A stretch of 64,000 nucleotides of DNA from positions 1 to 64,000 of the forward strand of contig JANWUS010000029.1 in NCBI GenBank assembly GCA_024958715.1, in the 5' to 3' direction. The position numbers were made by a program, and so were the translations under genes. Below are positions 35,172 through 44,299 of the stretch, piece by piece (the first letter of the stretch is position 1; every line of letters starts with the position of its first letter). The DNA comes from Cyanobium sp. FGCU52 (lineage in GTDB: Bacteria; Cyanobacteriota; Cyanobacteriia; PCC-6307; Cyanobiaceae). A model generated the notes under the pieces. The model was not told the origin of the DNA, did not search any database, and was given only the letters and a program-made list of their open reading frames with translations.

Positions 35172-36086
35172 ATGGAAGCCCTGATCCCCGTCGTTCTGGC
35201 CCTGCTCGCCGGCCTCGGCATCGGCAGTGTGAAGGTCACCAGCAGCAGCCGCTCGAGGCTGGTGGAGCGCCTGGGCAAGTACAACCGCGAACTCAAACCC
35301 GGCCTGTCGCTGGTGTTGCCTGGGGTGGAGAAGGTGGTGAGCCACGAATCGCTGAAGGAGCGGGTGCTCGACATCCCGCCCCAGCAGTGCATCACCAGGG
35401 ACAACGTCTCGATCGAGGTGGATGCGGTGGTGTACTGGCAGCTGCTGGAGCACGCCCGCGCCTTCTACGCGGTCGACAACCTGCAGGCGGCGATGGTGAA
35501 CCTGGTGCTCACCCAGATCCGCGCCGAGATGGGCAAGCTCGACCTCGACCAGACCTTCACCACACGCCAGGAGGTGAACGACGTGCTGCTGCGGGAGCTC
35601 GATCAGGCCACCGATCCCTGGGGCGTGAAGGTGACGCGGGTGGAACTGCGCGACATCCAGCCCTCCAAGGGGGTGCAGCAGGCGATGGAGCAGCAGATGA
35701 CCGCCGAACGGGAGAAGCGGGCCTCGATTCTGCGCTCGGAGGGCGAGCGGGAATCGCAGGTGAACGCGGCGCGGGGCCGGGCCGAGGCCCTGGTGCTCGA
35801 CGCCAAGGCCAAGCAGGAGGCCCTGCTGCTGGAGGCCGAGGCCCAGTCGAAGCAGCAGGCGCTGCTGGCGAAGGCCCGAGCCGAGGCGGCCAAGGAGCTG
35901 GCGGCGGCGATCGAGGCCCACCCGGCGGCGGCCGAGAGCCTGCGCCTGCTGCTGGCCCGCGACTGGATGGCGATGGGGCAGGAGATGGCCCGGGCCCAGG
36001 GGGGCAGCGTGCTGATGGTGGATCCCCAGAGCCCCGCCTCGCTGCTCACGGCTCTCAAGGGACTGCAGGAGAAGGGGGGCTCCTGA
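35172..36086 (+). CDS. SPFH/band 7 (paraslipin-type) membrane protein
   Basis: A 304-residue SPFH/prohibitin family protein. One N-terminal anchor (LIPVVLALLAGLGIG) is followed by the band 7 domain (SRLVERLGKYNRELKPGL, VVSHESLKERVLDIPPQQC, TRDNVSIEVDAVVYWQL) and a long Ala/Glu/Lys coiled coil (ERESQVNAARGRAEALV, KQEALLLEAEAQSKQQ). It ends with LMVDPQSPASLLTALKGL. Such proteins organise membrane microdomains or regulate proteases; cyanobacterial members occur in plasma and thylakoid membranes. Divergent NfeD supports this. Confidence 0.9.
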   Translation: MEALIPVVLALLAGLGIGSVKVTSSSRSRLVERLGKYNRELKPGLSLVLPGVEKVVSHESLKERVLDIPPQQCITRDNVSIEVDAVVYWQLLEHARAFYAVDNLQAAMVNLVLTQIRAEMGKLDLDQTFTTRQEVNDVLLRELDQATDPWGVKVTRVELRDIQPSKGVQQAMEQQMTAEREKRASILRSEGERESQVNAARGRAEALVLDAKAKQEALLLEAEAQSKQQALLAKARAEAAKELAAAIEAHPAAAESLRLLLARDWMAMGQEMARAQGGSVLMVDPQSPASLLTALKGLQEKGGS

Positions 36087-36108
36087 GTGGGGATGTGGGG
36101 CGGGCGGC

Positions 36109-36576
36109 TCAGCCGGCCAGCACGGCCTTGAGTCCTTCGGTGTAGAGAAGGGCGTTGGCCAGGATCGCTCCGGCCCAGCAGAGGCTGCGCAGCACAGGCA
36201 CATTGGCCACATAGGCGGCGATGTACGCCAGGCGCAGCGCCGGATGGGCCAGGGCCACCGCCCCCACCCAGGGCGCCACACGCGGGGCGGCCACCAGGCA
36301 GAGCAGGGCGGCGGGCGCGAACAGGGTGAAGGCCTCGAAACAGTTCTGATGGGCCCAGCTGGCGCGCTTGCCCCAGGCCGGCAGCCGCTCAAACATCGCC
36401 CGCGGCGCCGCCAGGTCGGCGGGGGTGAAGTCGGCCTTGGCGCGACCGGCCGCCAGGGGGAAGAGGCTGAGGATCACCACGGCGCCGCTGAGCACCAGCG
36501 ACCAGGCGAAGGGCGCCACGGTGCCTGACGGAATCGCCGGCAGGGAGGTGGCGGCCAGCAGGGTTAGCGGAGGCAT
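36109..36576 (-). CDS. MAPEG-family membrane protein
   Basis: A 155-residue, four-helix membrane protein of the MAPEG superfamily (membrane-associated proteins in eicosanoid and glutathione metabolism). It shows APRAMFERLPAWGKRASWAHQNCFEAFTLFAP in part (the family's RAxxNxxEAF-like segment, here HQNCFEAF) and AHPALRLAYIAAYVANV near the end. Bacterial members are thought to act on glutathione or lipid peroxides. Substrate unknown. It lies at the edge of the accessory patch and converges with the SPFH gene. Confidence 0.8.
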   Translation of the reverse strand: MPPLTLLAATSLPAIPSGTVAPFAWSLVLSGAVVILSLFPLAAGRAKADFTPADLAAPRAMFERLPAWGKRASWAHQNCFEAFTLFAPAALLCLVAAPRVAPWVGAVALAHPALRLAYIAAYVANVPVLRSLCWAGAILANALLYTEGLKAVLAG

Positions 36577-36705
36577 GGGGGTGCAGGGGCGCGGGCTGCC
36601 CTTTTTTAGGCGGTAGTGCTCCGGGCTCGTTCGTCGGGGTGGTGGCAGGAGAGGTCACAGCCGCGCAGAAGCACGGAGAGAAACGGGGTCAGGGATGGGA
36701 GCCCT

Positions 36706-37974
36706 TCAGGTGCCTCCTTCCAGGGCCTCGATCCGATCCGCCGCCGCCGTCACCCCGCCGGCCGCCTGGCAGGCGGCCTGCAGGCGCCGGGCGTTGGCGC
36801 GCAGGCTTGGGTCCTCCAGCATCTGCGCCACGAGCGCCCGCAGCGTCTCCACCCGCAGGCGCCGGAGCGGCAGCACCCGGCCCGCGCCGCACCAGGCCAG
36901 GCGGGCGGCGATGCCGGGTTGTTCGTTGGTGATCGGGATCGCCAGCAAAGGCACGCCGCAGCCGAGGGCGGTGAGGGTGGTGTTGAGGCCGGCATGGGTG
37001 ATCACCAGGCCGGAGCGCTCGATCAGCTGCTGGTGAGGGGCGTAGGCCACCACCAGCGGATCGCCGGGCAGGGAGGGGATCGGGTGGCGGGGATTGCCGA
37101 GGGAGATCACCAGTTGCACGTTGAGGGGGGCGCAGGCGGCGGCGATCCGCTCAAACAGTTCGGGGCGGCCGTTCTGCAGGGTGCCGAGGGAGGCGTACAC
37201 CAGCGGCCGGCCATCCAGGCGCTGCCAGGGGAAGGGAACGGCCTGGCGCAGCAACGGCTCCTGGCCCGAAGGATCCGCCAGTCGGCCGACGTAGTGAAAG
37301 TGCGGTGCCAACCGCTCCCTGGGGAAGTCGAAGGCGGCCGGCAGCTGCGCCAGTTGCAGCAGGGGCGAAAGGGCCTGCTCCTTGCGGTGATGGCGCGGCA
37401 GGCCCAAGGCCTGGCGCCGCTCCTGCAGGTCGCGCCAGATCGGCGCGGTGAGGCGATCGAGCAGCGCATTGCCGAGCTGGTGGCGCCAGCGCAGCCACGG
37501 CCGCCGGCTCGGCAGCCAGCCGGTGAAGTAGGGCGGCACCGCGGGTTCGCGGTTCACCGGCAGGGCATTGGCGATCGTCACGAAGGGCAGCCCCAGCCGT
37601 TCCGCCACGGCGCCGCCGGCCGGGTTGAGCTGATCCACCAGCAACACATCCACCGCCGCGGCGCCCAGCGCCGCCGGCAGTTCCGCAAACAACATCTCCT
37701 GCTCGCGCAGGAAATACTGAACCGAAAAGCGCAGCCCGGCGCCGCCGCTGAGTTTGCCCAGGGTGGCGTAGGCCGCCTCCACCGCGCCCGGTGGGAAGGC
37801 TTCAGCGCCGATCGTGACCAGCTCCAGCGGCAGGCCCGCCAGTTTGCTGGCCCCATCGGCCACCGTGAACGCCACCACCGCATGGCCGCGGCGGATGAGT
37901 TCAAGAGCCAGAGCCGCCATCGGGTTGAGGTGGCCGATAGCCGGCGGCGCGATCAGGCCGTAGCGGCGGGTCAT
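36706..37974 (-). CDS. GT1-family glycosyltransferase (MGT/zeaxanthin glucosyltransferase-like)
   Basis: A 422-residue UDP-sugar-dependent glycosyltransferase of GT-B fold. The N-terminal acceptor domain starts RRYGLIAPPAIGHLNPMAALA, with the typical GHLNPM motif and a DVLLVDQLNPAGGAVAERLGLP stretch in parts. The C-terminal sugar-nucleotide domain has PLVYASLGTLQNG, VAYAPHQQLIERSGLVITHAG and HAGLNTTLTALGCGVPLLAIP. This pattern fits MGT and CrtX-like enzymes that add sugar to carotenoids or other lipophilic compounds; the acceptor is unknown. The ATG at 37974 is chosen; the frame upstream is not protein-like. Confidence 0.85.
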   Translation of the reverse strand: MTRRYGLIAPPAIGHLNPMAALALELIRRGHAVVAFTVADGASKLAGLPLELVTIGAEAFPPGAVEAAYATLGKLSGGAGLRFSVQYFLREQEMLFAELPAALGAAAVDVLLVDQLNPAGGAVAERLGLPFVTIANALPVNREPAVPPYFTGWLPSRRPWLRWRHQLGNALLDRLTAPIWRDLQERRQALGLPRHHRKEQALSPLLQLAQLPAAFDFPRERLAPHFHYVGRLADPSGQEPLLRQAVPFPWQRLDGRPLVYASLGTLQNGRPELFERIAAACAPLNVQLVISLGNPRHPIPSLPGDPLVVAYAPHQQLIERSGLVITHAGLNTTLTALGCGVPLLAIPITNEQPGIAARLAWCGAGRVLPLRRLRVETLRALVAQMLEDPSLRANARRLQAACQAAGGVTAAADRIEALEGGT

Positions 37975-38066
37975 GGGGGAATGGCTCGGTTGGTTGATTC
38001 GAGCAGAGCCAGACGCAGCTATGGACGCGGAAGGATCAAGCCTGCCCCCGCACGCCGCTTTGGAGA

Positions 38067-38240
38067 ATGCCGGAGCCGGCTCCGCCACCCGAAGCGCAGG
38101 CGCCCCGCCGGATTGATGGGCTGCTGGCGGCCTCGGGCTGGACGGTGCAGGAGCGCTGCCAGCACGGCGATCTCGATGTGACCACCTGGCTGACCTGGTT
38201 TCTGGAGCAGCCCCCGGCCGCCGCTACCCGTCGACTTTGA
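38067..38240 (+). pseudogene. Remnant: type I R-subunit start joined to a Fic fragment
   Basis: A 57-codon frame that joins two unrelated pieces: RRIDGLLAASGWTVQ, typical of the beginning of type I restriction HsdR proteins, and QHGDLDVTTWLTWFLEQ, typical of the middle of Fic-family proteins. Neither protein can function from this. Fic genes often sit between hsdM and hsdS or hsdR, so this looks like a deletion scar of such an operon. A matching hsdM remnant lies 1.4 kb downstream on the same strand. The match rests on recall of these families. Confidence 0.6.
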
Positions 38241-38324
38241 TACCGCCAGCCTGCGGAGAAAGGCACACGGATGCTGTCACCCAGCGGCAGCACCTTTTCC
38301 TGTCCAAACCCGTGGTGCCTGGGA

Positions 38325-39281
38325 TCAGGCTTCATCCCACAGGCTCTGAAGCGTCCAGGGGCCGCCCTCCAGCAGCCAGAACGAGCCATCCACGAGGCGG
38401 CGGTGCTGATCCAGCCCAGCGATCCGCTCCAGATCTGTCGGTGTGAGTTGGAGATCGGCCGCCGCCAGGTTGTCCCGCAGCCGGGCCGGGCTCACCGATT
38501 TGGGGATGGTGGAGATACCGCCCTGCAGCTGCCAGGCGATCAGCACCTGGGCGGGGCTGCAACCGCGCTCCGCGGCGATCGCGCCGATCACGGGGTTGTC
38601 GAGCAGTACCGGCTCATCGGCGCCCTTGAGGGCGGCCGGCCGGTCGCCGGAGCCCAGCGGGGAATAGGCGGTGATGTGGACACCCGCGGCGTTGCAGTGA
38701 GCCAGCAGCTCAGGCTGCTGCAGCAGGGGGTGCCGCTCCACCTGATTCACCTCCGGTTGGATGCGGCAGTGGGCGAGCAGCTCGTGCAGTTTGCGGCTGG
38801 AGAAGTTGCTCACGCCGATGTGGCGCGTGAGGCCCAGCTCCAGCACGGCCTCCATGCCCGCCCAGGTGTCGGCCAGCGGCAGCGCCGCCGGCGGCAGCAG
38901 GTCGTCGCCGCTGGTGGGGAAGGCCACGCCGGGCCTGATCGGCACCGGCCAATGCACGAGGTAGAGATCCAGCCAGTCGAGGCCGAGGTCGGTGAGGGTG
39001 CGACGCAGGGCCGGCTCTACGTTGCCCTGCCCGTGGGCGTTGGACCAGAGCTTGGAGGTGATCCACAGCTCCTCACGGCGCACCTCACCGTCGGCAATGG
39101 CGCCACGGATCGCCTCGCCCACCTCCGGTTCGTTGGCGTAGACGCTGGCGCAGTCGATGTGGCGGTAGCCCAGCCGGATCGCCTGCCGCACCGCGGCTCC
39201 CACCTCGCCGGGGGTCGCTTTCCAGGTGCCCAGACCCAGCAGGGGCATGCGATCACCGTTGGCGAAGCTGGCGCTGCGCAT
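38325..39281 (-). CDS. Aldo/keto reductase
   Basis: A 318-residue NADPH-dependent aldo/keto reductase, (alpha/beta)8 barrel. The catalytic tetrad is visible: Asp in YRHIDCASVYANE, Tyr in the same segment, Lys in WITSKLW, His in YLVHWPVP. Cofactor loop residues are in STIPKSVSPARLRDN. It resembles the AKR4/5-type aldehyde and ketose reductases. It lies between two restriction-modification remnants on the opposite strand. Substrate unknown. Confidence 0.9.
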   Translation of the reverse strand: MRSASFANGDRMPLLGLGTWKATPGEVGAAVRQAIRLGYRHIDCASVYANEPEVGEAIRGAIADGEVRREELWITSKLWSNAHGQGNVEPALRRTLTDLGLDWLDLYLVHWPVPIRPGVAFPTSGDDLLPPAALPLADTWAGMEAVLELGLTRHIGVSNFSSRKLHELLAHCRIQPEVNQVERHPLLQQPELLAHCNAAGVHITAYSPLGSGDRPAALKGADEPVLLDNPVIGAIAAERGCSPAQVLIAWQLQGGISTIPKSVSPARLRDNLAAADLQLTPTDLERIAGLDQHRRLVDGSFWLLEGGPWTLQSLWDEA

Positions 39282-39612
39282 GGGGGGCGGCGGGTTTCTG
39301 CAGGCACCCTAGGCAGCCTTGTCGTTCGCACCGCCGCCCGCGCGGCTTGAGCGGCCTGGCAGGTGATCAGAGACGCTGCGGGCCCGCTGGCAGCGGCTGG
39401 GCGAACGGCGCCTGCCGGCCTGCAGCGGCTCATCGCCAGCCTCCGCTCGGTCGGCACCAGGATCAGCGAAGGGACTTGCAGCTGCTGAACGACGACCACC
39501 TACGCGACATGAGCGAGCCCCGGTCGCTGATCTGGTGTTCTGGTGTTACGCGCCCACCAAAGGCCAGATCACCATCCTGGCGATCACACCTCCTCCCTGA
39601 CGTCAGCCTTCC
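39282..39612. other. Gene-free stretch with degenerate coding traces
   Basis: About 330 bases without an intact gene. The plus strand shows disconnected fragments: one frame gives ADLVFWCYAPTKGQITILAI before a stop at about 39598, which looks like the end of a small protein but has no start; another gives LQLLNDDHLRDM. They are probably decayed remains of the mobile or restriction locus that left the hsdM fragment next to it. No promoter or repeat was seen. Confidence 0.5.
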
Positions 39613-39986
39613 ATGAGCGCAGAAGCCAGCCGCATCGTGCTGAAGCTCTGGAGCTACTGCACTGTGCTGCCCGACAACGTGCTCTTCTTCGATCGCCGCA
39701 CCGGCAGCGCCAGCCACACCACCCAACGCCTCTGGGTGTACGACCTCCGCACCAACCAGCACTTCAACCTCAAAACCCGACCCCTCCAGCGCGCCGATCT
39801 CGACGAATTCGTCGCCCGGACAAGATCAGCCTCGATCACTTCTGGCTCAAGGACGACAGCCTCCTCGATTCCGACAACCTTCCCGATCCCGACCTGATCG
39901 CCACCGAAATCACAGGCCACCTGCGCAGTGCCCTCGAACAGATGGAGGCACCACAGAGCGAACTGGAGTTCAGCTCCGCCCCATAG
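39613..39986 (+). pseudogene. Type I restriction-modification DNA methylase (hsdM) C-terminal remnant
   Basis: The first part reads NVLFFDRRTGSASHTTQ, LWVYDLRTNQHFNLK and ADLDEFVAR in one frame. After about 39815 the continuation is in another frame: DKISLDHFWLKDDSLLDS and NLPDPDLIATEITGHLRSAL. Both belong to the C-terminal region of type I N6-adenine methyltransferases (HsdM). About 30-40 codons normally between them are missing, with a frame change at the joint near GTCGCCCGGACAAG. The catalytic NPPF and SAM regions are absent. It ends 40 bases before yajQ. Confidence 0.75.
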
Positions 39987-40026
39987 GATCAACTGTCCCC
40001 TTGCCACGTCCGCGAGCCCCCGCCCC

Positions 40027-40518
40027 ATGGCCGAGACCTTTTCCTTCGACGTCGTCTCCGATTTCGATCGCCAGGAGCTGGTGAACGCGGTCGACCAGGT
40101 GCGCCGCGAGGTAGGGCAGCGCTACGACCTCAAGGATTCCGGCACCACGATCGAACTGGAGGAGGGGGCCCTCACGATCGTGACCGCCAGCGACATGACC
40201 CTGCAGGCCGTGGCCGACGTGCTGCGCCAGAAGGCCACCAAGCGCAACCTCTCGCTGAAGATCTTCGATTTCCAGACGCCCGAACCGGTGGGCGGCAACA
40301 AGCTGAAGCAGGAGGTGAAGCTGCGAAAGGGCCTCAGCCAGGAGCTGGCCAAGAAGCTCAGCAAGACGGTGCGCGACTCCCTCAAGAAGGTGACCGTGGC
40401 GATCCAGGGCGAGAGCCTGCGGGTCACCGGCAAGAGCAAGGACGACCTGCAGCAGGCGATCCAGCTGCTGCGCGAGCAGGACCTGGAGGTGCCGCTGCAG
40501 TTCGAGAACTATCGCTGA
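40027..40518 (+). CDS. yajQ: YajQ-family nucleotide-binding protein
   Basis: A 163-residue protein of the YajQ/UPF0234 family: SFDVVSDFDRQELVNAVDQ, REVGQRYDLKDSGTTIELEE, and the second half with KLRKGLSQELAKKLSKTV, KVTVAIQGESLRVTGKSKDDLQ in parts and VPLQFENYR at the end. Two ferredoxin-like domains bind nucleotides or RNA; in some bacteria members bind cyclic di-GMP. The family is usually 160-165 residues, so it is complete. The intended ATG is at 40027. Confidence 0.94.
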   Translation: MAETFSFDVVSDFDRQELVNAVDQVRREVGQRYDLKDSGTTIELEEGALTIVTASDMTLQAVADVLRQKATKRNLSLKIFDFQTPEPVGGNKLKQEVKLRKGLSQELAKKLSKTVRDSLKKVTVAIQGESLRVTGKSKDDLQQAIQLLREQDLEVPLQFENYR

Positions 40519-40537
40519 GGCGCGAGGGCCGGCTCCC

Positions 40538-43500
40538 ATGCCCGATGGCAACGCCGGCGCCGGTGGCTGGCGCTTCTGGATCGACCGCGGTGGCACCTTC
40601 ACCGATCTGGTGGCCCGGTCGCCCGACGGCCGCACCGAGGTGCGCAAGGTGCTCTCCGAACAGCCGGAACAGCCCGGCGATCCGGCGATCCGGGCCCTGC
40701 GTCAGGTGCTGGGGCTGGCGCCGGAAGCCCCCCTCCCTCCGGGGCTGGTGCAGGAGGTGCGGCTGGGCACCACCGTGGCCACCAACGCCCTGCTGGAGCG
40801 GCGGGTGGCGCCGGTGCTGCTGCTGGTGAACCGCGGCCTGGCGGATCTGCCCCGCATCGGCGACCAGCACCGCCCCGATCTGTTCGCCCTGGAGATCGTG
40901 CGGCCCCGGCCCCTCGAGATGCGGGTGGTGGAGATCACGGGCCGGCGGGCCGCCGATGGGCGCACGCTGGAGCCCCTGCAGCTCGATCAGGCTCTGGAGG
41001 AGCGGATCCGCCAGGCCTGGAACGACGGCTACCGCAGCATCGCCGTGGCCCTGATGCACGCCTACCGCCATCCGCAGGAGGAGATCGCGCTGGCGAGCTG
41101 GCTGGAGCAGCGCGGCTTCGGCCCCGTGCACCTGTCGCACCGGGTGAGCCGGCGGGCCCGGCTGGTGCCGCGGCTGGCCACCACCGTGGTGGAGGCGGCC
41201 CTGGCCCCGGTGCTCGGCGCCTACCTCGATCGGGTGCGCGCCGATCTGGGCGCCGGCACCCGCCTGCGGGTGATGACCTCCAGCGGCGCCCTGTGCGCGC
41301 CGTCGCTGCTGCGGGCCAAGGACACGATCCTCTCCGGGCCGGCCGGCGGCATGGTGGGCGCGGCGGCGGCGGCCCGGGCCGCCGGCTTCGGCGACCGCCC
41401 GCTTCTGGGCTTCGACATGGGCGGCACCTCCACCGATGTGTTCCACCTCGAGCCCGGCGCCGGGGCGGACGGCTTCGAGCACCGCAGCGAGACGGAGATC
41501 GATGGCCTGCGCCTGCAGGCGGCGATGCTGCCGATCCACACCGTGGCCGCCGGCGGCGGATCGGAGCTGCACGTGGAGGGCGGGCGGCTGCAGGTGGGCC
41601 CCCGCTCCGCCGGCGCCGATCCCGGCCCCGCCTGCTATCGCCGCGGCGGGCCGGCCACGATCACCGACGCCAACGTGCTGCTGGGCCGCCTGCCGATCGA
41701 GGCCCTGCCGGCGGTGTTCGGCCCCAGCGGCGACCGGCCGGCCGATGGGGAGGCAGTGCGACAGCGCTTCGAGGAGCTCGCCGGGCTGCTGGCGGCACCG
41801 GGGGAGGCGCCGCCCAGCCCGGAGGCGGTGGCGAGGGGAGCCCTGACGATCGCGATCGAACGGATGGCCGAGGCGATCCGGCGCATCTCGATCCAGCGGG
41901 GCCACGACATCCGCGGGGCGGTGCTGGTGTGCTTCGGGGGCGCCGGCGGCCAGCACGCCTGCGCCCTGGCCGAGATCCTCGGCCTCTCCCAGGTGCTGCT
42001 CCATCCCCTGGCCGGGGTGCTCTCGGCCTGGGGCATCGGCCGGGCGCAGCAGAGCCTGCTGCGGGAGCGGGCCGTGCGCCGACCGCTCAGCCCGGAGGTG
42101 CTCGCCGAGGGTCGGCAGCTGCGGCAGGAGCTGGTGGCGGAGGCCAGCGGCGATCTGCGCGCCGCAGGCGATCTGGCAACTGCGGCCGCCCCACGGGTGC
42201 GGGAGCGGCTGGAACTGCGCTACGCCGCCAGCGATCAGGGGCTGGAGGTGCCGGGGCCCGGAGCCTCCGACTCGGCCGCTGCTCTGGCGGAGCTGCGCAC
42301 CGCCTTCGAGACCCTGCACCGGCGCCGCTTCGGTTATGTGGTGGAAGGCGAGCCGCTGGTGCTGGAGCGGATCGTGGTGGAGGTGGAGGCCGCCGATCCC
42401 CCGGGCGGCGGTGGCGGCCCCGCAGCGGGCGGGGCATGGGGGGATGGGGGCAGCACGAGCGGTGGCGAGCCCCCCCGGGTCTCCCTGGGCCTGCGGCAGG
42501 GGAGCGGGGTGGAGCTGGCTCAGGTGCCCTGCTGGCGCCGGGAGGCCCTGCCGTTGGACACGCCGCTCCAGGGCCCGGCCCTGATCGTGGAGACCACCGG
42601 CACCACGGTGCTGGAGCCCCACTGGCAGGCCCGCCGGCTGGCGGGGGGCGAGCTGCTGCTGGAGCACCAGCCGGACCGCGCCCTGATCCAGCCTCCGGCG
42701 GCCGAAACGCCGTGCTCCCCCGCCGGGGAAGGGCCGGTGGATCCGATGCGGCTCGAGCTGTTCCACCATCGCTTCGCCGCCGTTGCCGAGCAGATGGGCG
42801 TACGGCTGCAGCAGAGCGCCCGTTCGGTGAACATCCGCGAGCGGCTCGACTTCTCCTGCGCCCTGTTCGACGGCCAGGGCGCCCTGGTGGCCAACGCCCC
42901 CCACATTCCCGTGCACCTCGGCTCGATGGGCGAGAGCGTCGTCTCCCTGCTGGCGGCGATCCGCCGCGGCGAACGCCGGCCCCTCGCGCCCGGCGATGCC
43001 ATCGCCAGCAACGACCCCTACGGCGGCGGCACCCACCTGCCCGACATCACCGTGATCACGCCGGTGTTTGCGCCGGAGGCCGATGCGGGCGCGGCGCCGG
43101 CGTTCTACGTGGCCTGCCGCGGCCACCATGCCGATGTGGGGGGCATCAGCCCCGGCTCGATGCCTCCGTTCAGCCGCACGGTCGAGGAGGAGGGCCTGCG
43201 GCTGGCCAACGTTCCCCTGCTCGTGGGGGGCCGCTTCGATGAAGGGGCCTGGCGGGCGCGGCTGGCCGCCGGCCCGCACCCGGTGCGCAACCCCGACCAG
43301 CTGCTTGCCGACCTCCAGGCCCAGGTGGCCGCCAACCGGCTGGGGGTGGAGGAGCTGCAGCGCTGGATCGCGCGGGAAGGGGAGGCCGAGGTGCGCACCT
43401 GGATGGGGCATGTGCAGGCCAATGCGGCCGAGGCGGTGCGGGAGGTGATCGATGGCCTGCGCGACGGCGACCACTGCGTGGAGCTCGACGACGGCTGCCG

Positions 43501-44299
43501 GATCGTGGTGAGCGTGCGCATCGACCGGGAGGCCCGGCGGGCGCGGGTGGATTTCAGCGGCACCTCCCCCCAGCAGAGCGGCAACCTGAACGCGCCGCTG
43601 GCGATCACCAAGGCGGTGGTGCTCTACGTCTTCCGCTGCCTGGTGGGCCGGCCGATCCCCCTGAACGCCGGCTGCTTCGAGCCGATCGATCTGGTCGTGC
43701 CGCGGGGCTGCCTGCTGCGGCCGGAACCGCCGGCGGCGGTGGTGGCCGGCAATGTGGAAACGTCCCAGGCGGTGGCCAATGCCCTCTTCGGCGCCCTGGG
43801 GGTGATGGCCGCGGCCCAGGGCACGATGAACAACCTCAGCTTCGGCGACGACACACGCCAGTACTACGAGACGATCTGCGGCGGCACCGGGGCCGGCCCC
43901 ACCTTCGCGGGCGCCGACGCGGTGCAGAGCCACATGACCAACTCCCGCCTCACCGATCCGGAGATCCTGGAGGACCGGTTTCCGGTGGTGCTCGAGCGCT
44001 TCGCCCTGCGGCGCGGCAGCGGCGGCCGGGGCCACCACAAGGGCGGCGACGGCGTGGAGCGCTGGCTGCGCTTCGAGGCACCCCTGTCGGTGTCGCTGCT
44101 CACGGGTTCGCGGCGGGTGCCCCCCTTCGGTCAGGCCGGCGGCGAGAGCGGACACCCCGGCGAGAACCGGCTCGTGCGCGCCGACGGCAGCGAAGTGCCG
44201 CTGCCGGGCTGCGCCGCCCTGGAGGTGGAACCGGGTGATCGGCTGCGGATCGCCACCCCCGGCGGCGGCGGCTACGGCACCCCGGAGCCCGCGCGATGA
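40538..44299 (+). CDS. 5-oxoprolinase, fused HyuA-HyuB form
   Basis: A 1253-residue ATP-dependent 5-oxoprolinase that converts 5-oxoproline to glutamate. The first 690 or so residues are the HyuA part: WIDRGGTFTDLVARSPDG, GTTVATNALLERR, and the ATPase-like FDMGGTSTDVF with AAGGGSELHVEGG. The HyuB part follows: RLELFHHRFAAVAEQMGVRL, SNDPYGGGTHLPDITVITPV and GGGGYGTPE at the end. The fused form is that of eukaryotic OPLAH and some bacteria. It overlaps the gamma-glutamyltransferase start by four bases, so both act in one salvage path. Confidence 0.92.
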   Translation: MPDGNAGAGGWRFWIDRGGTFTDLVARSPDGRTEVRKVLSEQPEQPGDPAIRALRQVLGLAPEAPLPPGLVQEVRLGTTVATNALLERRVAPVLLLVNRGLADLPRIGDQHRPDLFALEIVRPRPLEMRVVEITGRRAADGRTLEPLQLDQALEERIRQAWNDGYRSIAVALMHAYRHPQEEIALASWLEQRGFGPVHLSHRVSRRARLVPRLATTVVEAALAPVLGAYLDRVRADLGAGTRLRVMTSSGALCAPSLLRAKDTILSGPAGGMVGAAAAARAAGFGDRPLLGFDMGGTSTDVFHLEPGAGADGFEHRSETEIDGLRLQAAMLPIHTVAAGGGSELHVEGGRLQVGPRSAGADPGPACYRRGGPATITDANVLLGRLPIEALPAVFGPSGDRPADGEAVRQRFEELAGLLAAPGEAPPSPEAVARGALTIAIERMAEAIRRISIQRGHDIRGAVLVCFGGAGGQHACALAEILGLSQVLLHPLAGVLSAWGIGRAQQSLLRERAVRRPLSPEVLAEGRQLRQELVAEASGDLRAAGDLATAAAPRVRERLELRYAASDQGLEVPGPGASDSAAALAELRTAFETLHRRRFGYVVEGEPLVLERIVVEVEAADPPGGGGGPAAGGAWGDGGSTSGGEPPRVSLGLRQGSGVELAQVPCWRREALPLDTPLQGPALIVETTGTTVLEPHWQARRLAGGELLLEHQPDRALIQPPAAETPCSPAGEGPVDPMRLELFHHRFAAVAEQMGVRLQQSARSVNIRERLDFSCALFDGQGALVANAPHIPVHLGSMGESVVSLLAAIRRGERRPLAPGDAIASNDPYGGGTHLPDITVITPVFAPEADAGAAPAFYVACRGHHADVGGISPGSMPPFSRTVEEEGLRLANVPLLVGGRFDEGAWRARLAAGPHPVRNPDQLLADLQAQVAANRLGVEELQRWIAREGEAEVRTWMGHVQANAAEAVREVIDGLRDGDHCVELDDGCRIVVSVRIDREARRARVDFSGTSPQQSGNLNAPLAITKAVVLYVFRCLVGRPIPLNAGCFEPIDLVVPRGCLLRPEPPAAVVAGNVETSQAVANALFGALGVMAAAQGTMNNLSFGDDTRQYYETICGGTGAGPTFAGADAVQSHMTNSRLTDPEILEDRFPVVLERFALRRGSGGRGHHKGGDGVERWLRFEAPLSVSLLTGSRRVPPFGQAGGESGHPGENRLVRADGSEVPLPGCAALEVEPGDRLRIATPGGGGYGTPEPAR

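Noticed and set aside
39450-39500. LQLLNDDHLRDM as a DUF1127 protein
   Set aside because: Only about six residues resemble the family and no continuous frame surrounds them.
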